Shown here in pieces: positions 1 to 13,178 of a DNA stretch of 64,000 nt; position 1 is the first letter of the stretch; each line of letters starts with the position of its first letter. Position numbers and translations under genes: made by a program. Source of the stretch: Bryopsis sp. KO-2023 (Eukaryota; Chlorophyta; Ulvophyceae; Bryopsidales; Bryopsidaceae); NCBI GenBank assembly GCA_030272585.1, contig BSYQ01000010.1, positions 1,054,001 to 1,118,000 on the forward strand, given 5' to 3'. The notes beneath the pieces are model-generated. The model was not told the DNA's origin, did not search any database, and saw nothing but the letters and a program-made list of their open reading frames with translations.

Positions 1-3000
1 CGACCGTATTCACCACTTTCTGTGGTCGAGTGGCTTCCAGAGCAGGAAAATCCTCTTCCTGAAACGTGAACGTTTTAGGCTTGATTTCGTCTCTCCTGTG
101 GTGGCTGCGATGCTGCCCATGGCGATCGTGCGAACTCCGGACTCCCCCATTTCCGTGGGGGTGGTGATTCCCACGCTGATTCGACCTCCTTTCGTAGCTT
201 TGGTCGGGATGGTGACCTCGGCCGTTGTGCTCCTCGTTAGGATGCCCATGCTTGGCCATATACTCTAGCCCTTCCGCCGTCGTTCTTCTGTGAGCACGAC
301 CGTACCGTCGGTTGCCTGAGTAGAAACAATCGGATCTAAAAAAAAAAAAAAAGCGAAAAAAAAGAAAAGAAAAAAGAAAAAAAAAAGGCAACGACGACGA
401 CGGAATGGATTTGATTTTCGCTCTCTCTCTCTCTTTCTCTTTTTTTTTTCTTTTCCTTTTTTTTGGGTGTTTTATGTCCCCCCCCCCCCTCTTTTTTTTG
501 CCTCTCTCTCTCTCCTCGTTCACAGATATTTATATTAATATTCCTCTTTTTTCATTTTTGCAAGGTTTCTTTTTTTCTTTTTATCTTTATGAAGCTTATG
601 AAAAAATAGAAAAGAAAGAACAGCACGACCTCAGCTTCCTTTTTAGCCCCCCTCCCTGTTCCCCCTAAAATTTGCATAGGGGGTATATGTTTTTTTTCTT
701 GTTTTTTTCCCTCTCTCTCTCTCTCTTTTCTTTTTTCTTTTTTTTTTTCAACCTTCATCAGATGTGCAAGGAGGTTTCTTTTCCCTTCCCGATTTTTAAG
801 ATTCCTTTTTTCCATCTCAGGAAAACCATGATTGGCCAAACAAGGGTCTTTACCAATCCTAAAGAGACGCACAAAAATGAAAAGAGACATACCTTCATGA
901 GTTTTTTCCCCCTTTTTTTTGTTTTCTTTTTTGGCAAGTTCTCTTTTCATACACATCTCTTTTTTTTTTGCGTTTCTATTCTCAGAGGAGCTATAGTTTC
1001 GGGGGAAAATATCGACAAGTGACACAAAGAGGAAGGGGAAAGGGAAAGAGAGAGAGAAGAAAAAAAAAAACCTTTCGTTGATCCGTCGCTGCCGCAACAA
1101 TACGTATCAAAATCAAATTCGATTTTACGCTCGTCGCATTTTTTTTTATCAACGTTTTTCCTGTTTCTCCTTCCCCTTTTTTTTCTTTTCTCTTTTCTCT
1201 CTTTTCATTCTATACGCACATTCTTCCAGTCACCCTCAATTTTTTTTTGTGTCTTTGTGTCTTTTCTGTCTTTTTTTTTCCCCCTTTCCCCTTTTCTCAT
1301 TTCATCCCTTTTTGAACGTACTTTCCCAACGCTCCGTTTCTCGTCGGGCTAAGTTGCGACCCTGCGAATGCACGGTGTTGTGACTGCCTTGGCTGTCGGG
1401 TGTGGAACTCCGATCAGTGTGGTGGTGATCTCGTTTTTCCTCCCTACCGAATCCATTCCATCGCCCGTCCTCCTTGTCCCGTCGATGCACCCCTTTCCAG
1501 TACCCTCCCCGGTAATTCCGCTGCTGGTCATACTGGGGATAAACATCCTGGTCGAACTCTTGTTCAGGCCGCATGTAACCCCCGCTGTACCCTCCTCCTC
1601 CATATCCATGCACTCGAGCATCCGGGTAGTAAAACGCACCGCTGTATTCTTGACAATATTCGATCGTCGGCCGATCGCTCCGTTGCCACTGGTCCCCTCC
1701 ATTCCAGTATGAATTTTGACTCCTGACCGCCAAACACAAACTCAGTCCTTTTTCCTTTTTCCGTTTCTTGATTCCTTTTTCCACTTGTCAGGGTTTTTTT
1801 CGTAACAGGAGATAGCCCCTGGTATATAGATAACCAACTTGATATGTGCTGTAGATATGTAAATTTCTTTTTAAAAGAAATGTGCACTGTATATATGTCA
1901 CTTTTTTTAAAAAGAAATATAACGAGGATGTACGGATACGAAGCGTTTTACTATCTCTTTTTGCACAGTACAGGCACAATTCTGTTGTAGGGGTGTGTTT
2001 CTATTATTGGTCGCTTTGGTGCTGGACGGACCAACGAAAAGACATCGGATGATTGATGGAAGGGGGGAAATTATCATTACATGCATCTTACTACCAGCTC
2101 ATATCAAACCTTTTTATTTAATAGTTCTGAAAAGCCCTCCTCCAAAAAATGATCCTTCTTTTACCACTCCCGACATCCAACCAACGACAAATTATTCATA
2201 TCCAATACTGAAACACCCCCAAAAAACCACCTTTGTGCAGCAAACCCCATTCAATTCTTTCCCCCCTTTTCATAAAAACATCATCAAAAATTGAAACACA
2301 CAAAAAGAAAACAGCTCCTTGGAGTCTACCACATACATACCCCCCTCCCTTCATCAATGTTTAAAACAAAACGCCAAAAAAATTGGCTCGAAAAATAACA
2401 AAAAAAATAATATCAAAAAAACGACAAAAAAATAAACAAACAAGGGGGGTTGGATGCTTTTGTTGGTATTCTACCTGTAATGTCTTGGTGGCCGTGAGGA
2501 GTAGTCATGATATCCTTTCGAACCTCCCGGTCGGTTACCACCGTAACGCGGCCCATATCGTCTCTGTGGGTGGTGATGCGGCCTCGCATCATCCCCCCCT
2601 CGGTCCGATCCTATGCTGTTGGACGACCATGAGCCGTCATCCATATGATCTCCATCGGGCACAGACTGCATATCCCCGTCGGCGCTGGCTCGGCTACCAG
2701 GGGGATCGCCTCCATTCGCAATCACAGGCGGGGTGCTAGGCATGGCTTCCCCTCTCCCACCAACGGCGCTCTTTTGTTGAGGTTGGTCAGCGAAATGGGG
2801 GCCGGAAATGGGGAAATACCCTCCGGTCCCATACTGCTGCATGGCTCGACTGATCAGCTGAGTGTTGCTGTCTCCCTGAGAATTGGGGATTAGCCGGCCG
2901 GTATTGGTGCTGGTGTGCTGACCGCCCTGAGTGCTGCTGCTGTTGGTTTCGAAAGGGATTCCCAAAGGCCCACCGCCTTTGACAGTCTGTGCCCCAGCCG

Positions 3001-6000
3001 CTAAAAAAGTCAACGCATCTACGGATCCTGGGGCGACTCCTCCGAATATCACGGGGGGGTTCTGTAGACTGTGCGTGTCGACTTGCTGCTGGGCTGATGG
3101 TGCTGGGATGTGGCGCTGTTGCTGTGTGTGTGGAGTGTCGGTGCGTTTCCTGGCTGAACCTCTTTGACTGCCATTCGACCCGGCGCTCCCCCCATCTGTA
3201 GACTTGCTTTGAACGCTCCGAGGAGAGATGGTGTCGGCGGGTGGGTTCCGATGGTGGTCGTCCCTCTGGTGCTGAGGATGGTGGGCTGCTTGATGATGGG
3301 GGTGGTGGGTTGGGTGCTGATGCGCATGCTGAGGGGGCTGGTGCAATTCTTGATGCCCACAAACAGCAGCTCGGTGCCCAACTTCGCCAGAAATCACCGT
3401 CCCAGCCAGAGCAGCCTCCACAGCTTGTATAACCGAAGGATCGATCTCCACCCGAGTGCCATCATCCGTAGATAGGGACAGAGGCTTTGACGTACGAGGT
3501 TCGACACCCCCACGATACTGCGATCTATTTCCTCTGCTGTTACCCTGGCCATCCCGCCGAACCGGGGGCGATTGTGCAGGCAAGCCTGCCACAGTGTTTA
3601 CAGGTATTGTTTGCATCAATCCAGGCGACCCTACCGGAGCGCCAGCAACAACAGGGCCCCCAACCGAGGGCTGCAGGTAAAACCCCGCCGGATGGGGGGT
3701 CAGTCCCGAATGCAGCTGAAACATCATTTCCTCCGCCGTTCCGAGAGGGACTACTTGAGGATCGGATCCACCAGCCGGCGGAGGGGGAGGGGGTTGGACA
3801 TACGCCGGAACTTGATACATCATAGGACTGTAGCCAGCCTGCGCAGCTTGCACTTGAAACACAGCATCGTTTTGGTACGCAGCGTTGGATGCGTGTTGTT
3901 GCTGTGGCTGTCTCTCCTGGCTCCTTTCGGCTCGTCCACTTCGATGTTCATATCCTCCCCCATGCGGTCTTTGCCCATGCTGCCCATGCTGCCCATATCC
4001 TCGATTGTCTTCCCCATGCTGATGCCGCTTCCGTTGGTGGCTACTCCCGGATGGCGTCCCATCCATTCTTTGCTGAGTTCTGCCACCGAGCGGTGCCCCA
4101 CCGCTTCGACCATTCAGTCCTGTTGTCCTGTTTCGCTCCGGTTTTCTACCAACACAATTCCTTGCGGCCTCCAGGTGCTTGGTTAGAACCTCAATGTCCC
4201 CTTCCAGAACATCATCAGAATCATGAGCAGGTTCATGGGCTTTTTGTGCGGCTTCCGGTTGGACAGCAGGTGAATTTCCACCAGCATGAACATAGCCCCA
4301 TCCAGATGGAGGGGAATGTTGACCAGGCACGAGTCCCGGTTGTGCAAGGGCTGGCATGTGGGCCACCGCTTCAGCCATGTTGATGTTTCCTCTCGATCCA
4401 GCCACCGGGTTAGTCCGGTTGTTCAAATACGTCATGGGCATCACTGATGGTTGGTAATTTGCCCCACCGAAAAAATCATTGAGTGCTGCCGTATGGTCCA
4501 CTAATTCCCCAGGGGTCGCTTTTTGAGCCCCAGCCACATTGCGGCCACCCATAGCTTGGCGCTGCACTTGCTGAACAGCGAGTTGAGGGGAAAGTCCCAT
4601 TGCACCATAGATTTGCGACGGTGTGAGATGCACCTGAGCCAACCCCGGCAAGTAAACTCCAGGATAGACGTGGTAGCCCCCCGGGTGGTGAATAATTTCA
4701 CCATTCGGGCCCAACTCCACCATGTTGTTCTGCATCTGCCTCTCGGGCGTCACTTGACCTCGATTGCCCATCATCCTCCTGTTCGCACCGACCAGATTCC
4801 CCACTTGAAGCTGCAAACTGGCGTTCAGGTCGGCTTGTTGGAGTTGAGCCATGTCCGCTTGCTTCCCAGTTACCACCCTGAAATGGTTCCGCTCCGGATG
4901 TGCAGAACCCCCAGGCCTCCTCACGCGGTTTCTGTCCATCACACCGCCACTCGCCTCCATTGCTGAGTGTTGGGGTGAAGCCCCCACGCTGATGTCAGGG
5001 GGTTCCTCCGCCGACGGCGTGATTGGCTCATTGCCAGATTTGGAAGTGGAAGCTCCAGCAACTGCATTCTTGGCATTCTCCAGAGCTTCTCGCCGTTTAG
5101 CATCCTTCTCGATTTTTTCCAATTTCGCCCGGACCTTATCGTCCAGCTTGATACTGGGTGGAATCATTCTGCTCGATTGGGTAACCCCAAACCTCGAAAG
5201 CACGTTCGTCAAGGTCGAGGGCAGAATCAGCCCAGTTTTGCCATCTCGCCACACCTGAGGCGTTTTGGTGTTTCCCCCTTGTTGCGCACCCTCCATCAGT
5301 TGGGCATCTTCGTCGAATTCACCTTGAGCTGGCCACTTCCGAGGGTAGGGCAACGGGTGTGGATGCATGACTCTGCGGTTCAAGTTTCGATCTCGTCGTT
5401 TCGGCAGGATTTCACCCAGGTTCGGCGCTGACCGCACCCTTAACAGTGGCTTCGTACCTTCCTGGCGAGCACCAGCTGCAGGGGCTACTCCAGCTAACAC
5501 AACATGCAGACCAATTCTCAATTGAACCTCTCAAAAAATATATCTATATATATACATGTCCTAATGACCTCGTTGTGAACGGCCTTCGTTGGGCAAATTT
5601 GCCTAATGTAAATTAAACATTCATTCATTCATATACATGTTCAAATGTGAAGTAAACATTCATTCATATATATATGTGTGTGTATATTTCTTCTTGGTTT
5701 ATCGTTGGAGAAGAGAGCTGCATATGGACATTGTGATGACACGATGGTTTCTTTCTGAGTCAGCCTACAACACATTCCCATAAACGAGCTGTACTCTGCC
5801 GTTTGGCTTTGTGCAAAATACTTTTAATTTCAGTATATCTATATATATTCATATTTATTTAGTTATATTTGTATTTGTAAATATATTTGACCCACTTCAT
5901 CACTTCGTTTTTTTTGTTTCAATGACATGTCGATGACCTCCCTATTATGTTTCTCAAAAATTTCACCCTATCATCTTGCCACGGGTGGCAATACTGTACC

Positions 6001-9000
6001 TGCCGGGGCAGCTGTAGTTTTGTTTCGCTCATGCGACTCTTGAGAAGGGGCCACCTGTTGCTGGACGGGGTAGCACGGTGCAACTTGCAACAGCAGAGGC
6101 TGGGCCATCAACCAGGGATTAAACATACCCCACTGATCGAATCCCGGCAGCTGCATATTCCCCGACACCCCGACTCCCGCCATAGCTTCCATCGCAGCAC
6201 GGTCCTCCACTTGACCCACCGCCGTACCAATAACAGCATCGCCAACCCCTGCGGGTGGAATTCCAGCCGTATTCAACCCAGGCATGTCCAGGAAATTTCG
6301 AAATTCGTTCATCGAAATCGGGTTTCCAGGACGAGGCTGAACCGTTGTCCCCACAGCCGGCCGGGCCAACATTCCAATGCTGACGTTCGGTTGTGCTGCC
6401 AGAGCAGGTTGAGTTGGAGGGGGTCCCGGTGGGGGTGGAGGGTGCACTTGCTGGACTCCAGATGAACCTCGCCGAGTCAACTCTTCTGTCGGGGATGGCC
6501 TTTGAGCTGGGGGCGGTGGAGGGGGTTGCGGATACGTAGAAACGAAAGGAGCTTGTGCATTCGCCACTTGCAGTCCAGGGGGCAAGCCTTGTGGAGGTAC
6601 CCCTGGAAACCCTGGAAACGGCGTTGGGTGACCAAGACTCGAGGTTTCCACCAAATCCTTGGGAGCTTGTTCAGGGGTGGTGTGTTCCTCAGTTGGAATG
6701 GGGGTTGGGGACGCAGATGGTGGACGATTCGGAGAAGGCGACGGTCGGGGACGGCCCTGAGCTTTCCACGTGTTTTTGAAGAATTTGTCCAGATCTTCCA
6801 TGGCACCAGGCAGGTCCTGTAACCATCCACAGAACTCTTATCAGCAACGCTCCAAAAAAAAAGCAACCCTTCACTTGGAATTTCTGTATCCAATGGGGCA
6901 GAGGATTCAGAAAGAAAAATAATAAAAATTGATGCACGGAGAAAGAATAACTGTCATAGTGCCCATGTTTTATTCGGACAAAAGTAGAACTATAGATTGA
7001 CTTTAGCCTTTGTAAAACTGTCCACCCCCCCACACACACACACAATCAACAAATACCTTTTTTGCTCTTTTGAACACAGCGGCCAGTTTCCCGGCAGCAT
7101 ATCCAAAAGCGTTTCTTATTCGAATTTCGCTGGTTTTGGACACACTCCGGCCCAAATTGTTGGTGTGCAGCAGCGGGTCCATAATGTTGATGAACTTGGG
7201 AAAGGCTGGGCCCTTGGTGTTGGTGGGAACGACAGGAGTGTATGAATAAGACTCCAGCATCAGCTTCATGAAATTTGCCGTCAGCAGAGTACCATTCTCT
7301 GAGGGAGGCATCACTGCAACGTGGTGGAGAAAAAAGAAAAACTTGTTAAAAAAAAATTGGCTTTGTAACATGTACATAAGTCAAAAAATCTGGAGTGCTG
7401 TTTAATGAACTTTTCTACATCGCCTGGAACGCTCCCCCTTCAAATTGTACAGCACAAGGCAAAAATAGTGGGGGGAAAAAAGGAAAGAAAGGGATTTCAA
7501 CTGATCACAAGAATTTGGGAAAACAACAAGAGTTCTACTGATGATATGAGGAAGGGCACAACGTAAAACTGAGGGGGGAAAAAACAGGGGAAAAAAATTG
7601 TGTCGGATGAATACCTGGATCGTGCTCAAGATTCTTCAGAGGAACCGGTCCAGACAGGGTCAGACAATACTTGTCCCACTCAAATTGGTGAAACACCATC
7701 AGAAACTTGTAGAGCACCTGCCAGCAATTAACAAATTCTCTTTAGAAAGAAAAAGAAACGTGGCATTTCAAAAAACAATCATCAGATAAACAAAACACAT
7801 ACATTCCCCAGGCAACATGCATTCACGCTGACAATTTTTAAATCGAGAAGACGACAGGTAGGAAATTGATACAATTCTTGCATGTATTTTTCCCAAGAAA
7901 AGGGGGGGGGATGGTGATTTTCTCGTCGCCGTACATGTGTTTATGGATTTCAACACAACCCACCTCTAATGGAGTCTCCAACACAGCATGATGGACATTG
8001 AAAATGTAGAGGACCATCGTTTCCAGCGCATAGGTGGACAACAATGAGTATTGCGCCCCCAAGACTCGGCTCTCGTAGTAACACCAAGCTTTGATCTATT
8101 TTTCAAAATCAACAGAAGAAACACATCGACAATTCACACCAACACCCAGGAACACCCAGAAAAGCCAACCTTTCATTCAAGTCCCATTAAAGGTGGGGAC
8201 ATGTTCACAGTTGTTGGATTTACACCTCTGTTTTGGAATGTTATCTGGGTTTAAACCATCTTTTCAGGACATTTTTTGCAGACACTCGACACAATGCAGT
8301 TTTGCTCCGATTCAGGATTTTTTTCCGTGGGATGTGGGTTTTTTTTTCTTCTTTTTATCCTGACCAGGATGATGCTCCTTTTGAACAGGTGGTTTCCGCC
8401 GATTTTCCTGTCCATGGCCTCCAGAAAATTGAGGGTGCAAAGTCCCCCAATCTGGTTGAACGACATGTCCACCACCATGTTGTCCACCAAACACTTGAGG
8501 AGTTTCACCTATGGTCCGGATGCAAAAAAAAAAAACGGAAATCAGCCAGCCAAATGGTGAGGACAAACAAAACTGAGAAAGTTGGAAAGGGCTTTTGGGG
8601 AAAACCCAAAGAAGGTGGAAACTGTTTTTCCCAATTAGCAGGTTTCATCATTCAATTTGTTCGCTGTTTTACTTTTTATACTTTTCAAGCAAGAGAAAAG
8701 AAAAGGATATGTGTGGGATGTTTTGGGAGTCTTTTGTTTTTTTACACATACAATCAAACATCGATGCTAAAAGTCTTGACCAGCAATGAAATGCTTCAGG
8801 TCAGTTTATTTTTATTTGCTTTTTCATGGATACTCATATTTACATCTGGGTGTTGGAAATGAGTCATACGCTTTCCAGAACTTATTCACCACAAAAAAGT
8901 TTCCCCTTGATTTTTTTTAAAGAAAACAGCTATACTAATAAAACATAATAAATATATCAAGATGGAACACAAGGAGAAACTGTTTTATTGGTAAACATTG

Positions 9001-10024
9001 TTTCCGACAGAATTCTTACCTCAGCGTTGATGAGCTGGACGTTGGCGATTTTGAACGTGGCGTCCGGGTTGTTCGCCTCCTTCTCCAGAGCGGCCTGGAG
9101 ACGGTCGCCCCAGATATCCTGCAAGCCCTTGGCTTCGCAGAATATCGACGCGTCGATATCCCCGTCGGGCAGGTACGTTCGCAACGGCACCGACCCGAAC
9201 ATGAACGCCTCGACCTGATTTCCCACAACCAAAAAAAAGTTTTTCAGGAAAAACGTCACCAACAGAAGATTCCGCGTCACGTTGGGAAATTTGGGAACCG
9301 TGGGATGGAACCGTAGGATTACACGTCGACAAAAATACGCGAAAATACGCGAAAATACGCGACAGGTATAGCGAAAGGAAAGGAGAAAGGGGGGGGGGGG
9401 CTAGCGGGGTAAAAAGAAGTTTTTTTTTTCCCTTCGTGCATAAAAATCGTTCATTTTTATTATTCATTTCGCTGTGCGAAGGTGCGTGGTGAGGTGACGA
9501 GAACCCTCCAGTCTGGACCCAGACAAGGAAATCGAAAACAGGACTGAAGCTCGATGAATAAAGGTCGAACGCCCGTTGCTGTGGAGGTGCTCGGCATAAC
9601 ACCTTTGCGGTCCAACAGCGAACTCGGGGACAAAATTCGCGCGAGAAAAAGACTAAAATAGAAACGGGGGATTTCCCCGAGACGACCGTCGACAATATAT
9701 CGGTTGGAGATGAAAGAAGCGGAAACACCAAAACGCACGTTCCAGCCTCGCGAATAAAGCATCCGGGATTCGAGCACTGAAAAGAGCGTCTGCCGAGTAT
9801 CGTACCTTGTGGTCAGGGGCGAAACACTTCGAAATCAGGTTGCGAACGAAGTTCGCAACCCGATGGCGCCGCTGTTCAGACTGCTTGGCTGGTCGTATCG
9901 TCTGAATCAGCTGCGTGACCCTCTCGCTCAAACTCGGAGGAATCTGGATAGCTTCGTCGGGGGAAGGCAAGTCGGGCTTAACCCCGCCGACCCGCCTGGT
10001 CGGCGCCAACCCGTTTCTGTTCAT
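1..10024 (-). CDS. PAP/OAS1-type nucleotidyltransferase with very long disordered C-terminus (3' end outside window)
   Basis: Exons: 10024-9806, 9214-9020, 8508-8365, 8095-7964, 7717-7615, 7313-7057, 6816-6000, 5475-2475, 1722-1322, 315 to beyond base 1. All phases join, giving at least 1861 codons. Residues 74-152 form a nucleotidyltransferase core: FGSVPLRTYLPDGDID carries Gly80-Ser81 and Asp92/Asp94, and VVDMSFNQ supplies the third Asp152, so the catalytic triad looks intact. Residues about 139-350 match the helical PAP/OAS1 substrate-binding part of plant homologues (WCYYESR, LISTYAL-like, NNLGRSVSK). The family is best known in plants as uncharacterised poly(A)/terminal-transferase-like proteins; adding nucleotides to RNA is inferred, not shown. 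From residue about 355 on, the chain is low complexity, rich in Pro, Gln, His and Gly, and ends in the window with a QEEDFPALE motif that recalls DFPPL tails of the plant family. The apparent stop at 2471-2473 lies inside intron sequence after a clean AG|GTAG donor. Confidence 0.85.
316..1321 (-). other. Long low-complexity intron of the nucleotidyltransferase gene
   Basis: This is the last intron in the window. On the + strand it is dominated by T- and CT-runs (about 405-1300), so the transcribed strand is purine rich, mostly A and AG runs. Several open frames cross it on both strands, but they encode only Phe/Ser/Leu- or Lys/Glu-rich junk. A second acceptor-like TTTAG lies near 335, but only the acceptor at 316 keeps the phase. 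Confidence 0.6.
9332..9361. repeat. Three tandem AAAATACGCG units
   Basis: A 10-bp CG-containing unit is repeated three times head to tail in the first intron of the nucleotidyltransferase gene. Confidence 0.85.
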
Positions 10025-11219
10025 CCTCTCTCCTCACGCCCACTTCAATCAAAGCTCTGTCGCTTTTTTTTTCCTTGGGGCCCCTAATCAACCGAAAGGA
10101 CAGAGGCCCACGGCCACGAACCCCGAACTATCCACCCAACACCCTGAAAATTTGTCCACCAAGGAATCTTTGGAGAAAAAAAGTCGTCCTCCTTGCGTAT
10201 CGATTCAACGGGCACTCTTTTTTTTGGCCTCTTTTCTTCGTGAGGGAATGGTCTGGTCGTCGAGAAAAAAAATCCCGCAAACCAGGAGAGAAAAAAACCA
10301 CTTCGAGCGTTCAATACGTTTTTGCTTCGACCCCTTCTGTCCAAAAAAAAGGAAAAGAAACAAGCAGTCGGGGATAAAAACCCGCTCCCTCTTTCTCTTT
10401 TTTTTTTTCTTCCCTCGTGTGTCAAAACGCTTCCCAAACGAACTGAGCGTGTCGCTGCTTTTTCAGCTCGTTATTGTTTCTTCCTTTTTATCCTTCGCGT
10501 TTTTTTTTTTCGAAAAAAAAAAACTGACGCGAGGGTTGTACCTCCCCACACCTCGCTGTCTCAAGGGAAAAAGTAGCAATCCCTTGCTTCGCGTTTTTTT
10601 GGTTGATTGACGAATGCTGGACAAAATTGACTCACTACACATACCAACCGACCAGATTTGACCCATGTTGACACAACACCCGCACCAGAATCCAGATTAC
10701 GTAATACAGCTTTGGAAAAAAACAACAAGAAGCTCTGGAACAAGCTCTCCCTCTATCCTCTCTTTCTACTTTTTTTTCTTTTTTTTTTTATAATTTGGTT
10801 CGGGGTGCTGTTCATAAATGCAATGTGAAGTACATGTACTTTACAATTGATGTGACAGGCTGTTGATTGTCCCAAACATATTCTGTGATTCCATTTTCTT
10901 CCCCATAACTGCAAGGATTTCAAAAATGGCAAGCCCTCAGGTTGACTAGTCGTTTCTATTTACCACCATCGTTCTTCGAGGCCAGAATCAGAAATTTAAA
11001 CTCGATCGGAAACCAATTGAATCTCCAAAAGGTGCAAAATATACATACCCCCACCCCAACCCCCAAAAAAAAGCAAAAACAAAACTGCTTGCTACCCCAC
11101 TGGACTCTCCATCAAAGACCAAGAAAATATCTATCGCTGTTTTTTTTTTTTTTCAGTCACTGCATACACTTCAATCATTGGCTCCATCCATTCCCAAACC
11201 TATTGTTTTCTGGCAAAAG
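10025..11219. other. Intergenic: 5' flank of the nucleotidyltransferase gene and 3' flank of the TFIIIC gene
   Basis: Both neighbours are transcribed leftwards, so this segment holds the promoter and 5' UTR of the first and the 3' UTR of the second. The part up to about 10.65 kb is richer in GC and in CG dinucleotides, as at other gene starts here. The rest is AT rich with T-runs. I see no convincing gene. Confidence 0.5.
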
Positions 11220-12962
11220 TTAACTTTTTTCTTCTTGTCGCTCAACCCGGGGGTCTGACGGAGCATCAATCTCCATCGCATCGTCATTGACACTTCTTTC
11301 AGGGGCTTCCCCGTCACTTCCTGAATAATTCTCCCTTGCACTATTTTCGGATTCAGAGCAACTCCCTTCTTCCTTTTCCCCCTCTTTCTGGCCGACTTTC
11401 TTGGAGGCTCTCCTAGCTGTTGCTGGGGCCCCCGTATTTTTCTTGTGGAATTTGATCCGGCTTTGAGTGTGACACTTGTAGGAGTAATTCATTTTTACGG
11501 TGTCGTCCGGCTCCCCTTCACCCTCCCTTGGCTGGGATTCCTCTGAAGTTTGTTGTTGTTGTTGATGTTTTTCTTGCTGCTCGTCTTCTTCCAGTTTTTG
11601 GCCCGACATCATGAGCAGAGTTCCAATGAAATCTTCGTATTGGCCCTCGAATTTGACACCGTCCAGCCAGAGCTCAGGAGAATCGGTGTCCACTCCCTGA
11701 TGAATTCGTTTCACATTAAAATGAATGAATTAATGAAAGTTTAATTTATATTAGGAAAACTTGCCCAACAAAGGCCGTCCACAACGAGGTGATTCAGCCC
11801 ACATAAACACGACGGCACATAGAATCAAAAGCAACAAGTGAAAGCAGGTTATCCCCCCAAAATAATAATAATAATAATAATAGAATCCCACACACACACA
11901 CACAATGACCACCAAAACCAACAAACCAACGCACCAAACAAATAATCGTAAGCAACCGGAAAAAAAAATATAGATATATGAAGGAGAGCACCCAAAACAC
12001 ACATAGAAATTGCCCAAACCGAATTTCTTGCTCCAAAAACTAAACTAAACTAAGATAGCAAATAATTTATTATTTTATTTCATTGTTCCAAAAATAACGA
12101 ATACCAAGAAGCATGTGAAATCCTCTAAACTATTTTCCATCCAAGCATTTGAAATTCAAAAAAATCCACACTTTTATCGTCCCTTTTTCTCATCTTTCTA
12201 AAAAAAAATTTTAATTTACCTTTATAGTGTACTTTGCTCCAGGTTTCAGCAAATGCTCATTGCAATGCTCCCCCAGATCAGCTAAAACATACATGGCCTC
12301 TTCATTCCCTGTCCACATTTCATTCGAGAAAAAGTGAGACATAGCTTCCATTTTTTTTTTCATAGCTGAAGGTTATAATTTTTGGTGCTGTGTTTTGCGT
12401 GCAACATCAAGCTCCTGCAACGCTCTCTAAGAATTAATGGATATCAGAGTGTGGGATTTTTTTTCTTCTGCTAGGGCTCCAGCAATTTCATGGAGTTGGG
12501 CATTAGCGAAATCTTTGTTATCTGGTTTTTCACATGCTTTTCGCACCAGTTTTCAGAATCAACTTACACATTAAATCAAGGGGTTTGCTGATAATGTCAC
12601 TAGATATCCTTGAAAATCTGCGATTCAAACTGGGACTCCAAATTGTGCTGAAAGTTTTTTTGGTTTGCGCCGACAAATCCAAATCGACTTACAACACACA
12701 GGAGCTCTGTGAAAGATATCTGAAAGAAAAGTCCCAAATAAAGACTAGAATCCCACACAAAATCACCTCAAAAATCTTTTTTCTTGACCTGACACTCAAG
12801 CTGACCGAACAGTGCCACACCCCTTTTTGATACAGGGCGAAGGTAACGCTAGAAAACACCTTCGAAGAAAACTACGTCGTTTCCAACGTGCACGACCTCC
12901 GGCGACCTCCTGCCGCCGCCATCCGGCTCGACCACGATCGGCTCCCTGCGCGCTTCGTCCAT
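11220..12962 (-). CDS. TFIIIC subunit 6-like protein (tau55 / GTF3C6 triple-barrel domain)
   Basis: Three exons, 12962-12860, 12365-12220 and 11696-11220, join in phase to 241 residues. The match is the short barrel domain of the small TFIIIC subunit: an acidic/hydrophobic lead-in (YVLADLGEH), then GVDTDSPELWLDGVKFEGQY, EDFIGTLLMM and a later YSYKCHTQSRIKFHKK strand. In human GTF3C6 and yeast tau55 the same order (IGIDTE..., F.GEYED..GT, Y.CHT) forms a beta-barrel that helps hold TFIIIC, the RNA polymerase III factor that binds tRNA-gene internal promoters. Residues 100-120 are a Gln/Glu-rich insertion in the barrel. The last 90 residues are acidic and Ser-rich, probably disordered. A shorter start at 12351 is possible, but the 12962 start adds a GC-rich first exon in correct phase. 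The nucleus is the expected location. Confidence 0.82.
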
Positions 12963-13178
12963 CGCTCAAAAAAAACTACTGCCTTTCTGGGTGCAACCTG
13001 TGCAAAAACAAAATGATGTAAATTAATCTGAAAGATCCCTTACTTTCAGATTTTTTTTTCAAAAATAAAACCTGTTGGCGCACTGGCGCCCAATCGTGAC
13101 TCACAGCTTCCCAACAGATTCCTGCCTCCACATCCTCAAGATGCACCCATCGCTCAACGCACCAGAACGCCAACACCA
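12963..13178. promoter_or_regulatory. Probable bidirectional promoter, TFIIIC6-like / anoctamin
   Basis: The two start codons face away from each other across 216 bp. The segment holds a T-run near 13050 and otherwise mixed sequence. Promoter activity is inferred from the head-to-head layout only. No TATA box is clear. Confidence 0.5.

Noticed and set aside
552-1100. 182-codon Lys/Glu-rich open frame on the - strand
   Set aside because: It is the translation of a poly-purine intron tract; exons on both sides join in phase without it.
2471-2473. Stop codon as the end of the nucleotidyltransferase gene
   Set aside because: A good donor (CATTACAG|GTAGAA) precedes it, and the acceptor at 1723 continues the frame in phase with similar Tyr/Gly/Arg-rich protein.
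12841-12995. A + strand exon (ENTFEENYVVSNVHDL) upstream of anoctamin
   Set aside because: The - strand reading gives a start codon, a phase-1 donor and a perfect join to the TFIIIC gene, so the + strand frame is taken as a shadow.
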